NCBI GenBank assembly: GCA_003225005.1
Contig: QIAN01000218.1
Span: 1 to 62,790, forward strand
DNA from: Acidobacteriota bacterium
GTDB taxonomy: Bacteria > Acidobacteriota > Terriglobia > Terriglobales > Acidobacteriaceae
Reading direction: 5' to 3'
DNA: 62,790 nt
Shown here: one piece after another, positions 1-8,176 of the stretch
How positions within the stretch are numbered: position 1 is the first letter of the stretch
How the letters are laid out: the number at the start of each line of letters is the position of its first letter
The notes under the pieces: model-generated
Told to the model about the DNA's origin: nothing
Seen by the model: only the letters and a program-made list of their open reading frames with translations
The model's database searches: none
Position numbers and translations under genes: made by a program

Positions 1-4
1 TCTA

Positions 5-1114
5 ATGACCATGCGTGTACGAAAACCTTTAATCGCTTTCAGTGCAATTCTTCAATCCGTTCTTTGGTTGACTCATCTTTTCCTCTATGCGACCTGGACC
101 TTTGGCGAAACTCATGGGGCACCGTGGATCAAATTGGTCTTCGGCTTGTTGTCGGTGAGCTTTATTGTCGCTTCGCTACTCGCCCTTCGCTATACAAATG
201 CTGCCGTACGCGCGTTTTACAGGATTGCTGCGGTTTGGATGGGTCTGGTGAGCTTCCTCTTTCTCGCGGCGATTTCCTCCTGGATTATTTTCGGAGGTGC
301 GCGGCTGGCTGGGCTGGACATGAACTTCCATGGGACCGCGGAATTGCTGTTCGGTGCTGCGGTGGTGGCTGGACTCTACGGGGTTTTCAATGCGAGCTGG
401 ATGCGGATCACCCGAACGACAGTGCGCCTCGCGAAGCTCCCGGCGGCGTGGCACGGGCGAAGAGCGGCGCTGATCAGCGATGTGCACCTCGGGCACGTGC
501 GAAACGGCACCTTTTTGCGGCGCATGGTTGCGAAGATTGTGAAGGAAGAGCCGGACGCGATTTTTATCGCAGGAGACTTGTATGACGGGACCGCCATCGA
601 TGTGCGGCGTGCAGCGGCGCCATTGAGCGAGCTCGTGGCGCCGCACGGAGTGTATTTCGTCGCGGGAAATCATGAACAATTTGGGGACGACAGTAAATAT
701 CTGCATGCCATTGCGGCGGCCGGAGTCCGCGTGCTTAGCAATGAGAAGGTGGAAGTGGACGGTTTGCAGATTATTGGCGTGCCGTACCGGAACGCGGCGC
801 GCGATGGTCACCTTGCGTCGGTGCTACACGGCATCCGGTTGGATCGCGATCGCGCGAGCGTTCTGTTGACGCATGCGCCCGACCATCCGGAGATCGCCGA
901 GGCCGCTGGCGTTTCCCTGCAGCTATCCGGGCATACGCACCTTGGGCAGTTCATACCTTGGAGTTGGATGGCGCGGCGGATTTACCGGCAGTTTGTGTAT
1001 GGCTTGAGCCAGATCGGTAGGATGCAGGTTTTCACTTCGAGCGGAGCAGGAACCTGGGGACCGCCGCTGCGTCTGGGATCGAATCCCGAGATCGTAATGC
1101 TCGAGTTCCAATAG
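5..1114 (+). CDS. Membrane-anchored metallophosphoesterase (YkuE/YaeI-like)
   Basis: A 369-residue calcineurin-like phosphoesterase. About four hydrophobic helices fill residues 1-130, followed by the catalytic domain with the family metal ligands in order: DVHLGH, GDLYDG, GNHE near the middle and SGHTH near the C-terminus. This arrangement matches the YkuE/YaeI group, which hydrolyses phosphodiesters or phospholipid head groups (UDP-2,3-diacylglucosamine is one known substrate of relatives). The catalytic domain should sit at the membrane surface. The start lies four bases into the window, so upstream regulation is not visible; a second ATG two codons in is equally possible. The exact substrate cannot be told from sequence. 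Confidence 0.9.
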   Translation: MTMRVRKPLIAFSAILQSVLWLTHLFLYATWTFGETHGAPWIKLVFGLLSVSFIVASLLALRYTNAAVRAFYRIAAVWMGLVSFLFLAAISSWIIFGGARLAGLDMNFHGTAELLFGAAVVAGLYGVFNASWMRITRTTVRLAKLPAAWHGRRAALISDVHLGHVRNGTFLRRMVAKIVKEEPDAIFIAGDLYDGTAIDVRRAAAPLSELVAPHGVYFVAGNHEQFGDDSKYLHAIAAAGVRVLSNEKVEVDGLQIIGVPYRNAARDGHLASVLHGIRLDRDRASVLLTHAPDHPEIAEAAGVSLQLSGHTHLGQFIPWSWMARRIYRQFVYGLSQIGRMQVFTSSGAGTWGPPLRLGSNPEIVMLEFQ

Positions 1115-1243
1115 AGTTTAAGAGAATTCGGCTGCTACGAAAATCAAGAAACAAAAGCAATGCAAGACTGAGTTGAAAGGCGGTCACAGGTGGAGTTGAG
1201 AAAGCCAGCTTAATGAACTGCGTCTGTCCCCTAGCTCATGGGC

Positions 1244-1633
1244 TCATTTCCCGTGCAGAGCCATGCGGGCAATCATGATCAGGTTCCAGCCGACGATTGC
1301 TATGTACAGAGCATTAACTATCCACAGGCGTCTGCGTACTCCCATGGCGATCACCACTGCGATGAGCTTACTCATCAGCACCCCGCCAAAGCGGCCAAAT
1401 ACCACCGTGAGATGCGCGACTAACGGATTGACCTCGATCGCGCCAGCGCGAAACGCATACATCGTAGTGAGCAGATCTAGAACCTGCAGCCCGACAAAGG
1501 TCCATCGCGAGCGCAGGAACCGCTTGAGTCCCTCACTCCGCGGACTCCCCACTGCGTCTCGCCAGGGTTCGGATGAGATTGACGCCATAGATTCTTGGTT
1601 TACTCGAATTGTTGAATCGCGAAGAGTATACAT
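1244..1633 (-). CDS. DUF5658 small membrane protein
   Basis: About 130 residues. The C-terminal 90 residues hold three hydrophobic helices and the pattern LQVLDLLTTMYAF...EVNPLV, typical of DUF5658 proteins of unknown function. The reading frame stays open upstream into the TonB-domain gene, but that part has no family similarity. The likely starts are ATG at 1633 or the ATG at 1588, which better fits the family length; neither has a strong ribosome site. It lies 70 bp downstream of the TonB-domain gene on the same strand and could be co-transcribed with it. Confidence 0.65.
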   Translation of the reverse strand: MYTLRDSTIRVNQESMASISSEPWRDAVGSPRSEGLKRFLRSRWTFVGLQVLDLLTTMYAFRAGAIEVNPLVAHLTVVFGRFGGVLMSKLIAVVIAMGVRRRLWIVNALYIAIVGWNLIMIARMALHGK

Positions 1634-1703
1634 TACGGGGAGTCGGCGCTTCGTGACCGCATGAAAGAGGAAGGTTCGAGCAGAGGCTTCTCGCTCGACC
1701 TCT

Positions 1704-3422
1704 TCAGCGCCCCGGCAAGCGGATGCCGAGCAAGATCTTGAGAGCCACCGGCTTCCCGTCGACTTGTGCAGGCTGGAACGTCCAATTACGCAGCGCTTCG
1801 ATAAGAGGTACATTGACCTGCGAGTCGGGGGTCTGTTTCACCATTACCTGCTCCAGTTGACCCGTGAGGTTGAGAATCGCCGATGCGACGATCAACTGAT
1901 GCGCGCACTTCGATGCCAGCGCAGCGCTAAACTGCGGCACCTCTTTGAGTGTGGCATACGGTGGCGTCGGTGTTCCCCGAATGCGATCGGAGGCGTCTCC
2001 AGTCTGCGGCGGTTGCAATACCGCATACTGTAAGGTCCACGAAGGAGTGCGGTCTTCGTCGTTGTCCCGCATGTCAAGATAAACCGTGTAGACCTTCTCA
2101 TTCTGGAAGACGCCGAGGTCCGGAAGTCCGCCGCCGCTGCTCGCGGTTGAGGTGATGGTCATCCCGTAGGAAGTCTGGCGGTGCAGGGTGAGACTAGCGT
2201 GCAAGCCTGGGGCGTCGCCGTTTCCATAGCGTCCGCCACTAATCGTGATGCCAGGAAATCCGCCTCCCCCAGGGGCGCTTCCCGCACCCTTGCCGCTTCC
2301 CAGGGTGGTTCCAGTTCCAGATCCTGTGCCCGCTGCCGCCGTCGTTCCCCGACCAGTAGCGGCGCCTTCTCCTGTCGAATTCAAGCCGCTGCCCTTTGCG
2401 TAGCCGTATCGTCCGCCGTTGCCAGTGCCCGAGCCCTTCGAATTCTCGCCAATGCCGCCAGTTGCCGCTTCCGCAAGCGCGTCGCCACTAGCCACATCCG
2501 TGGGGCTTCCGACGCCCGCAGCCATGGAGGGTTGAGCGCCGCCCTTGGACCCGGCGCCTGGATCAGCAATCACCGTCACCTCTCCCGGAGCTACCGCAAA
2601 CAAGGAACGAGCCTCCACCCGAGGAATGTTTTTCGGGACATCAGGCGGCGGAGGAACCGCATTGAGCACCAGCAGCCCCGTTTGTCCTCGTCGATCCACC
2701 GGCACTTCGGAAATCTCTGCCGGATCCGGTACCGGGGGCTTCGCCGGAAGCAGCCGGGGAACGATGGGCTCCGATGCGTCGAGGGCGGGAACCTGGCTGG
2801 CGGCAGAAATCGGCAACGTGATCTTCGGGGCCGGAATGGGCTTATCCACCGGGCGCCGAAGCGCCATTTCGCCGGCCAGAATTTTTATTACCGGCTTCGG
2901 CGGTTCTGCCACAGCCACCTCAGTCGGCCGCGCGACGTTGGGCAACGGTATGAATTGCCGCAATAGCGGGGGATTCTTAAGCGCAGGTTGAAGAATGGTC
3001 TGAATACCAAGCGTCGCGCGCGGAGGATCCGACACCACCGGTTGTGGCCCGGGATAGGCAAAGCCTCGCCGGCTCCGCGCCCGCACTCCCTGGGAGAGTT
3101 CTGGCTCGCTGCCCGCTCCGCCGCCGGTCTTACCCGCGCCCTCGCTTCCACCGCCCAGTGTCGGAAGGTAGAGCACTTTGCCTACTGGCAGCACGGTTTC
3201 CAGTCGCGGCGGCACGGCCTCGACCGAGCGCACGAACGCAAAATGACTCGAAAACAAAACCATGACCACGACAAGTTCATGCAGCAGGACCGAATATCCA
3301 AAGCTCCGGCCCGTGCGGTAGCCATATCCAATTTCGCGGAAGGAAAGGGACGATGCCGGAGCTTGACGCACCTCAGGTGGCGCCAGCGAATCTAAGATAT
3401 CTTCCAGAACAACAGGACTCAT
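1704..3422 (-). CDS. TonB C-terminal domain protein with Pro/Gly-rich linker
   Basis: A 572-residue protein. A short cytosolic N-terminus is followed by one membrane helix (about residues 40-66), a long Pro-rich then Gly/Ser-rich linker (about 75-400), and a C-terminal TonB-like domain (about 480-572) with the typical ending in which WTFQPAQVDGKPV precedes a hydrophobic strand. TonB proteins carry proton-motive energy to outer-membrane partners. The linker is unusually long and holds a very low-complexity GSG/GTG tract. It follows the tadG-like gene on the same strand (about 45 bp apart) and so seems to belong to the Tad accessory operon. A GGGGAG ribosome site lies about 10 bases before the ATG. 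The role in pilus function is inference; no ExbB/ExbD pair is nearby. Confidence 0.8.
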   Translation of the reverse strand: MSPVVLEDILDSLAPPEVRQAPASSLSFREIGYGYRTGRSFGYSVLLHELVVVMVLFSSHFAFVRSVEAVPPRLETVLPVGKVLYLPTLGGGSEGAGKTGGGAGSEPELSQGVRARSRRGFAYPGPQPVVSDPPRATLGIQTILQPALKNPPLLRQFIPLPNVARPTEVAVAEPPKPVIKILAGEMALRRPVDKPIPAPKITLPISAASQVPALDASEPIVPRLLPAKPPVPDPAEISEVPVDRRGQTGLLVLNAVPPPPDVPKNIPRVEARSLFAVAPGEVTVIADPGAGSKGGAQPSMAAGVGSPTDVASGDALAEAATGGIGENSKGSGTGNGGRYGYAKGSGLNSTGEGAATGRGTTAAAGTGSGTGTTLGSGKGAGSAPGGGGFPGITISGGRYGNGDAPGLHASLTLHRQTSYGMTITSTASSGGGLPDLGVFQNEKVYTVYLDMRDNDEDRTPSWTLQYAVLQPPQTGDASDRIRGTPTPPYATLKEVPQFSAALASKCAHQLIVASAILNLTGQLEQVMVKQTPDSQVNVPLIEALRNWTFQPAQVDGKPVALKILLGIRLPGR

Positions 3423-3467
3423 TTTTCAACTACTCCCCATCCCCGAACTTCGTTGGCGTAATCACAC

Positions 3468-5279
3468 TCATTGCAGGAGCGATGCTTTCAAAATATTGTA
3501 GATGGCATTTGGGTTTAGAGCCATAGCGACGGTTGAGTTTCCGGCCAAGACCAGTTCGTCACTCGTTATATTACCCAACACGTATGTTCCACCGCTGGGA
3601 GTACCTTGCAACTGGAAGAAAGCGTTATAGCCAGTAAGAGGAGCGGAGCAGCCCGTGCCTGTTCCGGCTGAATTGCAATTGTGAAAATACATGTTGCCCG
3701 AGAGAATCAACCCGCCCCCACCTTGCATGCTGGCTTGGCCTTTCGCGTCAGCATTGGCGCGATCCTGAAAAAAGACCAACCCACGGATTGCTCCGGAAGT
3801 GTCAGTAGATCCGGCGCCAATGTAACTTCCCTTGGTCGTGCACTGTCCTAACAACACATTGCCGGGGACTGTGGCGGGTAGGTTCAATTGGGTAGGCGGC
3901 GCGGTACCTCCCGGGCAAGTAGCATTGGATGTAGTGAAAACGTCAACGGTGCGTCCTCCCGACTTTCCCGCGCTCGATCCAAAAAAGACCGATCCATAAG
4001 TGTTCGCACCACCACTCCCAGACATATAAAACATCACTCCGTTGCTCCCGTCACTGCCGCTGACAGTATTTAGCGCGGGCCGGACAACGCCGAGGCTATC
4101 CACGTCCAGCACATAGCGACTCTTCCCGCTCGGGCCGGCAACGCAACCAGTTCCCGGTGAGCCGCTATTGTCGTTGGCCGTCCCTTTCATGTAATAAATA
4201 CCGGGAACAAAGATTGCCGTAACGCCCTTGACGATAATCGGATTGGTATAAAGCCCCGGCTTGTATAGCTTGCACCCCCCATGGTCGGGACATCCAGTTA
4301 CAGTGTTCGTTGCGTCGTAGACAACATTGATCGGAGCGCCGTCGGTGACGGACGCGGCGGGAAGTGTGGGAGCCGATACCAAACTATATGGATCGGAAAT
4401 CGGCCCGCCCGTAGCCCAGTCGCCGGATGTGCCAGGGCTGAAACCAGCGGGCGGAGTCTTCGGCTGACCAACGACCGCGAACTCACTCCCGCTGAAACTC
4501 GGCCCCCCCTTACTGAGATCGATGGTTCCGCCGTTCGAGTTGCAACCACCAGCGGCATTGGTCGTTGCGGCGGCGCAACTGGCATTGCTGGAATTCACTT
4601 CGACGCTTCTCGTCGGCCCGCCGACGATTGCCAGCGTGGGCCCACCGCTCAACTGGAGAGCATGAGGGCAACTAGGGTTGAGGACGATGATTGGTACCGG
4701 CGCCGTGGATTGCAGAACGCCGCATACGGCACCTGCAGCCACATCCCTGGTGCGCTGACCGGAGATCAACCCGGTTAAAGAGGTAGGCACGCGATCAGTC
4801 ACATTCACTAGAATAAAGGGATTTGCCACGGAGCTGATCGGCGGTATGCAAGGAGGCGGATTCGTGGGGCTGCACGCATTCAGGCCCGGTACCGATCCCG
4901 GAAAACTAATCACCACATCGTTGGAAGCTTGACCGGCGATCAAGCCGGGTGCGTTGTACCCATTCAGGGCAGCGTACTGGCACGCAGCCGCGGTCGGCGC
5001 CGCCGAACAATTGAAGTTCCCCGGGGGGGAACCCGCCGGAAAGTTACCAAGCGACGATCCCGCCGACGCGTTGGAAAGCAGGTCCATCACGCCGGCAGTA
5101 CATGCCGCGTCGGCCGCGCCTTGCGCCATTTGGCGATGAAACCACCAGTTCGACACATCCACCGACAGGCCTGCCAGCCCGAGTAAAAACAGGCACAGGA
5201 CCAGCGCGATCAAAATGGTGGTCTGTCCGGACTGCCGGTTGCCGGTGCGTCGTCCCATTATCAGGTTCGCGGACTTCAT
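3468..5279 (-). CDS. tadG: TadG-like pilus assembly protein
   Basis: About 603 residues. The N-terminus (SGQTTILIALVLCLFLLGLAGLS) is the single TadE/TadG-type membrane helix, followed by SVDVSNWWFHRQMAQGAADA, the usual TadG start. The rest is a large Gly/Ser/Asn-rich periplasmic region with many Cys residues and no clear von Willebrand domain. TadE, TadF and TadG are pseudopilin-like proteins of the Tad secretion and pilus machine. The start at 5279 has GGAGG nine bases upstream and avoids overlap with the preceding tadE gene; an ATG at 5312 would overlap it. TadG sensu stricto often has a vWA domain, so this may be a lineage-specific form. Confidence 0.8.
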   Translation of the reverse strand: MKSANLIMGRRTGNRQSGQTTILIALVLCLFLLGLAGLSVDVSNWWFHRQMAQGAADAACTAGVMDLLSNASAGSSLGNFPAGSPPGNFNCSAAPTAAACQYAALNGYNAPGLIAGQASNDVVISFPGSVPGLNACSPTNPPPCIPPISSVANPFILVNVTDRVPTSLTGLISGQRTRDVAAGAVCGVLQSTAPVPIIVLNPSCPHALQLSGGPTLAIVGGPTRSVEVNSSNASCAAATTNAAGGCNSNGGTIDLSKGGPSFSGSEFAVVGQPKTPPAGFSPGTSGDWATGGPISDPYSLVSAPTLPAASVTDGAPINVVYDATNTVTGCPDHGGCKLYKPGLYTNPIIVKGVTAIFVPGIYYMKGTANDNSGSPGTGCVAGPSGKSRYVLDVDSLGVVRPALNTVSGSDGSNGVMFYMSGSGGANTYGSVFFGSSAGKSGGRTVDVFTTSNATCPGGTAPPTQLNLPATVPGNVLLGQCTTKGSYIGAGSTDTSGAIRGLVFFQDRANADAKGQASMQGGGGLILSGNMYFHNCNSAGTGTGCSAPLTGYNAFFQLQGTPSGGTYVLGNITSDELVLAGNSTVAMALNPNAIYNILKASLLQ

Positions 5280-5301
5280 AGTGTTAAACCTCCGCGCAAT
5301 A

Positions 5302-5760
5302 TCAAAATACAATGCGCCCTTCTGCGGCGGCGTGCACCGTTACCGAGGGCCAGCCCAGTCCGAAAATAGGCTGGTAGACGTAGGTCACCGTTACCCGCAC
5401 CCGGTTCGGCGCAACGCTTGAACCGTCCGGATAGGTTGGGGAGACCGTCATTGCCGCGCTGTCATGAAACGAGTATGAAGCGAATTTATTTACGACAGCT
5501 TGCACATTGGCGGCGCCCGAATCGGTGCAGCTCACGCCACTACCTCCGGGCCCGCTGCAATTGGGAGCTCCAATTCCCGTTCCGTGCACAATCGCGTAGC
5601 GCACACCCTCTTTGGCCGCATCCGCCAGAACGTTGTAGGTGTAAACCATCACGATGATTTCGATTACCCCGACGATAAGCATGATGACAAACACAATCGT
5701 CAGGGCGAATTCGACGGTGCCCTGACCTTTTTCCTTCCGGTTCTTTGAGTGTAGCTTCAT
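5302..5760 (-). CDS. tadE: TadE-like pseudopilin
   Basis: About 152 residues. A basic N-terminus leads into GQGTVEFALTIVFVIMLIVG, the TadE signature: a Gly before the cleavage-like site, Glu at +5 and a long hydrophobic helix. It continues with YNVLADAAKEGVRYAIVHG, also typical. The protein should be an inner-membrane minor pilin of the Tad apparatus. The frame is open to 5811 but would then overlap the previous gene; the ATG at 5760 comes directly after that gene's stop. It is the middle gene of a tightly packed minus-strand operon: activator, TadE-like, TadE, TadG, TonB protein. Confidence 0.88.
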   Translation of the reverse strand: MKLHSKNRKEKGQGTVEFALTIVFVIMLIVGVIEIIVMVYTYNVLADAAKEGVRYAIVHGTGIGAPNCSGPGGSGVSCTDSGAANVQAVVNKFASYSFHDSAAMTVSPTYPDGSSVAPNRVRVTVTYVYQPIFGLGWPSVTVHAAAEGRIVF

Positions 5761-5768
5761 CGCGCTTC

Positions 5769-6356
5769 TCAATTCATTGCCCGCATCGAAACTTGGCGGT
5801 GGAATGTGCAAGTGACGCCACCGCCGCCCGCGGTGCAGACCGACAGCGGGAGCAATGCCAAACCAAAAGGAGCGCCGGGTATCGGGGGAGAGAAAACATA
5901 GTTCACATCCACGCGGTTCAAAACGAAGTTGGGCGCCTCAGGATCGAGGGCGGGCGCTGGATTGCCTGCACCCACCGCTCCACAAGTGGCTCCGGTGCAC
6001 GGTACGCACTTGCTGACTCCGGTAGAGAACATTCCGACCGTGCTGGAGCAGACCTGAATCGTAGCAGCGGTCGGGCCGCTTAGAGCCCCGGTCATATCCT
6101 GTTGACTCAAATAGCTGATGGAGGTAATGGTCGATGGTGGGCCAGCATCGGGCAGCGACAACGAGGCCGGGGTCTGAAACCCTAAAATGGAATACTCCAC
6201 TCCGCTGCGTGGCGCCACGGTTAGGTTCAGCGCGACGATGAAGAAATAGCCAAAGTTCACGCAATTTAGTACCAGGAGCAGAATCAGTGGCAGCATCAGC
6301 GCTGTTTCAATGAGCGCCTGCCCCGCACTTTCGCGCACAATTCTCCGTGTCCTCAT
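5769..6356 (-). CDS. Second TadE-like protein
   Basis: About 195 residues. The N-terminal motif SAGQALIETALMLPLILLLV is the TadE-type membrane helix; the following stretch (NCVNFGYFFIVALNLTVAPR) continues the TadE-like pattern. The periplasmic part has a Cys-rich segment (CTGATCG) and ends with WW-free, basic sequence. GAGG lies eight bases before the ATG at 6356. It probably works with the neighbouring TadE and TadG as a minor pilin or assembly factor. It could also be called TadF-like; sequence alone does not separate the two. Confidence 0.85.
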   Translation of the reverse strand: MRTRRIVRESAGQALIETALMLPLILLLVLNCVNFGYFFIVALNLTVAPRSGVEYSILGFQTPASLSLPDAGPPSTITSISYLSQQDMTGALSGPTAATIQVCSSTVGMFSTGVSKCVPCTGATCGAVGAGNPAPALDPEAPNFVLNRVDVNYVFSPPIPGAPFGLALLPLSVCTAGGGGVTCTFHRQVSMRAMN

Positions 6357-6366
6357 AGCACAAACC

Positions 6367-7872
6367 TCAAGCCATCCCGGCACTCGGGCGCCTCAGTTCC
6401 GGCTTTGGCATCTCGAACTCCCGCAGCATCGGTTCATCGTCGTCCATCTCTTCCGGCTCTTCCGGCGCCCTCTCCTCTTCCGCCAAATTGAACTGATTCA
6501 GCAAGCGATGCAGATAACACCGGCTGATGCCCAATTCCGCGGCAGCCCGCAACCGGTTTCCCGAATGCACTCGCAAAGCCGCACGCACTAACTCTTTCTT
6601 GAATCCCTGAACCGCCTCGTGGAAGGAACCTGCCGGCACGTCGTCGGTGACAACCATCAATCCCCTCAACTCCTCCGGCAAATCTGCGACCCCAAGATAC
6701 TCGTGCCCGTTGGCCAACACCACACTGCGTTCGATCACGTTTTGCAGTTCGCGGACATTTCCCGGCCATGAATAGCGCGACAGCGCACTCAGGAATCCGG
6801 GAGTGAGCATGCGCGCCGCCTTGCCGTGAATTTTGGCAAAGCTGCGCAGGAAGTGTTCCGCCAACAGCGGAATATCCTCTTTGCGTTCACTTAAAGACGG
6901 CATCTGAATCTTCACCACCGATATACGGAAATACAAGTCCTGACGGAAGGAACCCTCTTCCACCATCTTTTCCAGGTTTCGGTTGGTGGCACAGATGACG
7001 CGCACATCCAACGGCCGCGGAACATTCGAGCCCAGGCGTTCCACCGTGCGCTCCTGTAAAGCGCGCAACAGTTTTGCCTGCAAGGGAAGCGCCAAATCGC
7101 CAATTTCGTCGATAAAGATGGTCCCGCCATTGGCTTCCTCGAAGCGTCCGCGGCGGGCCTGTCCTGCCCCTGTAAAGGCACCCTTTTCGTGGCCGAAAAG
7201 CTCATCTTCGATCAAAGAATCAGGGAAACTGCATACCGAGAAGGCGACAAAGGGCTTAGGCGCTCTTGGGCTCATGCGATGGATGGCCTGCGCAACCAAC
7301 CCCTTCCCTGTCCCACTCTCCCCGGTAACCAGCACCGTGGTGAACACTTCGGCAACCTTCCGGGTAACGTCACAGACACGGTCCATCGCCTTGCTGCTGC
7401 CCAGCAGGCCTTCGACCCGGCTCGAGCCCAGAAGCCTCCGGGCCTCGGCTAGCTCGCGCGCCAGGCCTCCCCGACGGCACGCCCGGTCCAGCGCAAATCG
7501 CAGTTGCTGCACATCCAATGGCTGGGTGAGCGTGTCGAACGCGTGTTCCTTGAAAGCGTTCAGGGCCTTCTGCCGGCTGGCATCCCAACTATATGCAATG
7601 ACCGGAAGAGGCAGATCGCGGTTGGTCGCGGATTGCAGCACGCGGGAACTCTCTTCCTGATCGGGTATATCGAGATTGAGCAGAATCGCATCGATGGTGA
7701 GGGTTTCGAACGCCGCAATCGCTGAGGTGCCTGACGATTCCTGCAGGAGCTGGTAACCTTGCCCGAGAAGAGGTTGCAGTACTCGACCAAAAGCCTCATC
7801 GGCGTCGATGAGAAGTACGTTTTTGGGATTCGAGTTGTTGTTTGACAAAGAGTGTGCCCTTCCTTGTTTCAT
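6367..7872 (-). CDS. Sigma-54-dependent response regulator (NtrC family)
   Basis: 501 residues in the order receiver (about 15-130), AAA+ activator domain (about 155-395) and Fis-type DNA-binding helix-turn-helix (about 430-460). Walker A is GESGTGKG (184-191), the sigma-54 contact loop GAFTGA is intact (231-236), and Walker B is TIFIDEIGDL. The receiver keeps the phospho-acceptor Asp (D68 in LNLDIPD) and N-terminal acidic residues, but the usually invariant Lys is replaced by Gln (TQP at about 116-118), so phosphorylation control may be altered. A C-terminal acidic tail (EEERAPEEPEEMDDDEP) is unusual. It heads the tadE-tadE-tadG operon and is the obvious candidate regulator of the Tad genes; no sensor kinase is adjacent. 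Confidence 0.92.
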   Translation of the reverse strand: MKQGRAHSLSNNNSNPKNVLLIDADEAFGRVLQPLLGQGYQLLQESSGTSAIAAFETLTIDAILLNLDIPDQEESSRVLQSATNRDLPLPVIAYSWDASRQKALNAFKEHAFDTLTQPLDVQQLRFALDRACRRGGLARELAEARRLLGSSRVEGLLGSSKAMDRVCDVTRKVAEVFTTVLVTGESGTGKGLVAQAIHRMSPRAPKPFVAFSVCSFPDSLIEDELFGHEKGAFTGAGQARRGRFEEANGGTIFIDEIGDLALPLQAKLLRALQERTVERLGSNVPRPLDVRVICATNRNLEKMVEEGSFRQDLYFRISVVKIQMPSLSERKEDIPLLAEHFLRSFAKIHGKAARMLTPGFLSALSRYSWPGNVRELQNVIERSVVLANGHEYLGVADLPEELRGLMVVTDDVPAGSFHEAVQGFKKELVRAALRVHSGNRLRAAAELGISRCYLHRLLNQFNLAEEERAPEEPEEMDDDEPMLREFEMPKPELRRPSAGMA

Positions 7873-8176
7873 TCCTCTGGCTATAACCTAGCGAATCGTC
7901 TGAACCCAAGTGATCCGATTACTTTCGATTTCTGGAACGCCAAGCTCGTCCGGGGGGAGTCCGAAGGTATCCAAGGTGTACAAATGGATACATGAGAATG
8001 TCTTAGTGTCGCCTGAAGGCTACTCGTTAGTAAATGGCACCACGGTGAAGGGGTTACGCACGAAAGTGGGGGGTAGGACCTCTGTGACGATAGTTTCCCC
8101 AACAAAAGGTGTATCCGCCATAACCCACAATCACCGCCCATAGCCCAAAACCGGAATCTTTGGCACTGAAATTGCT
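7873..8176. other. Intergenic region between divergent genes
   Basis: About 300 bp between the minus-strand activator gene and the plus-strand membrane protein gene; it must hold both promoters. I see no convincing consensus promoter, tRNA or hairpin. A short open frame here has no family features or ribosome site. Confidence 0.5.

Noticed and set aside
2181-2966. 261-codon open frame on the plus strand
   Set aside because: It lies opposite the TonB-domain gene; its Arg/Ser-rich translation is the usual shadow of a GC-rich low-complexity region and has no ribosome site.
6983-7660. 225-codon open frame on the plus strand
   Set aside because: It is antisense to the AAA+ domain of the sigma-54 activator, whose motifs are intact.
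7910-8143. 77-codon open frame in the intergenic region
   Set aside because: No ribosome site, no family-like segments, unlike nearby codon use.
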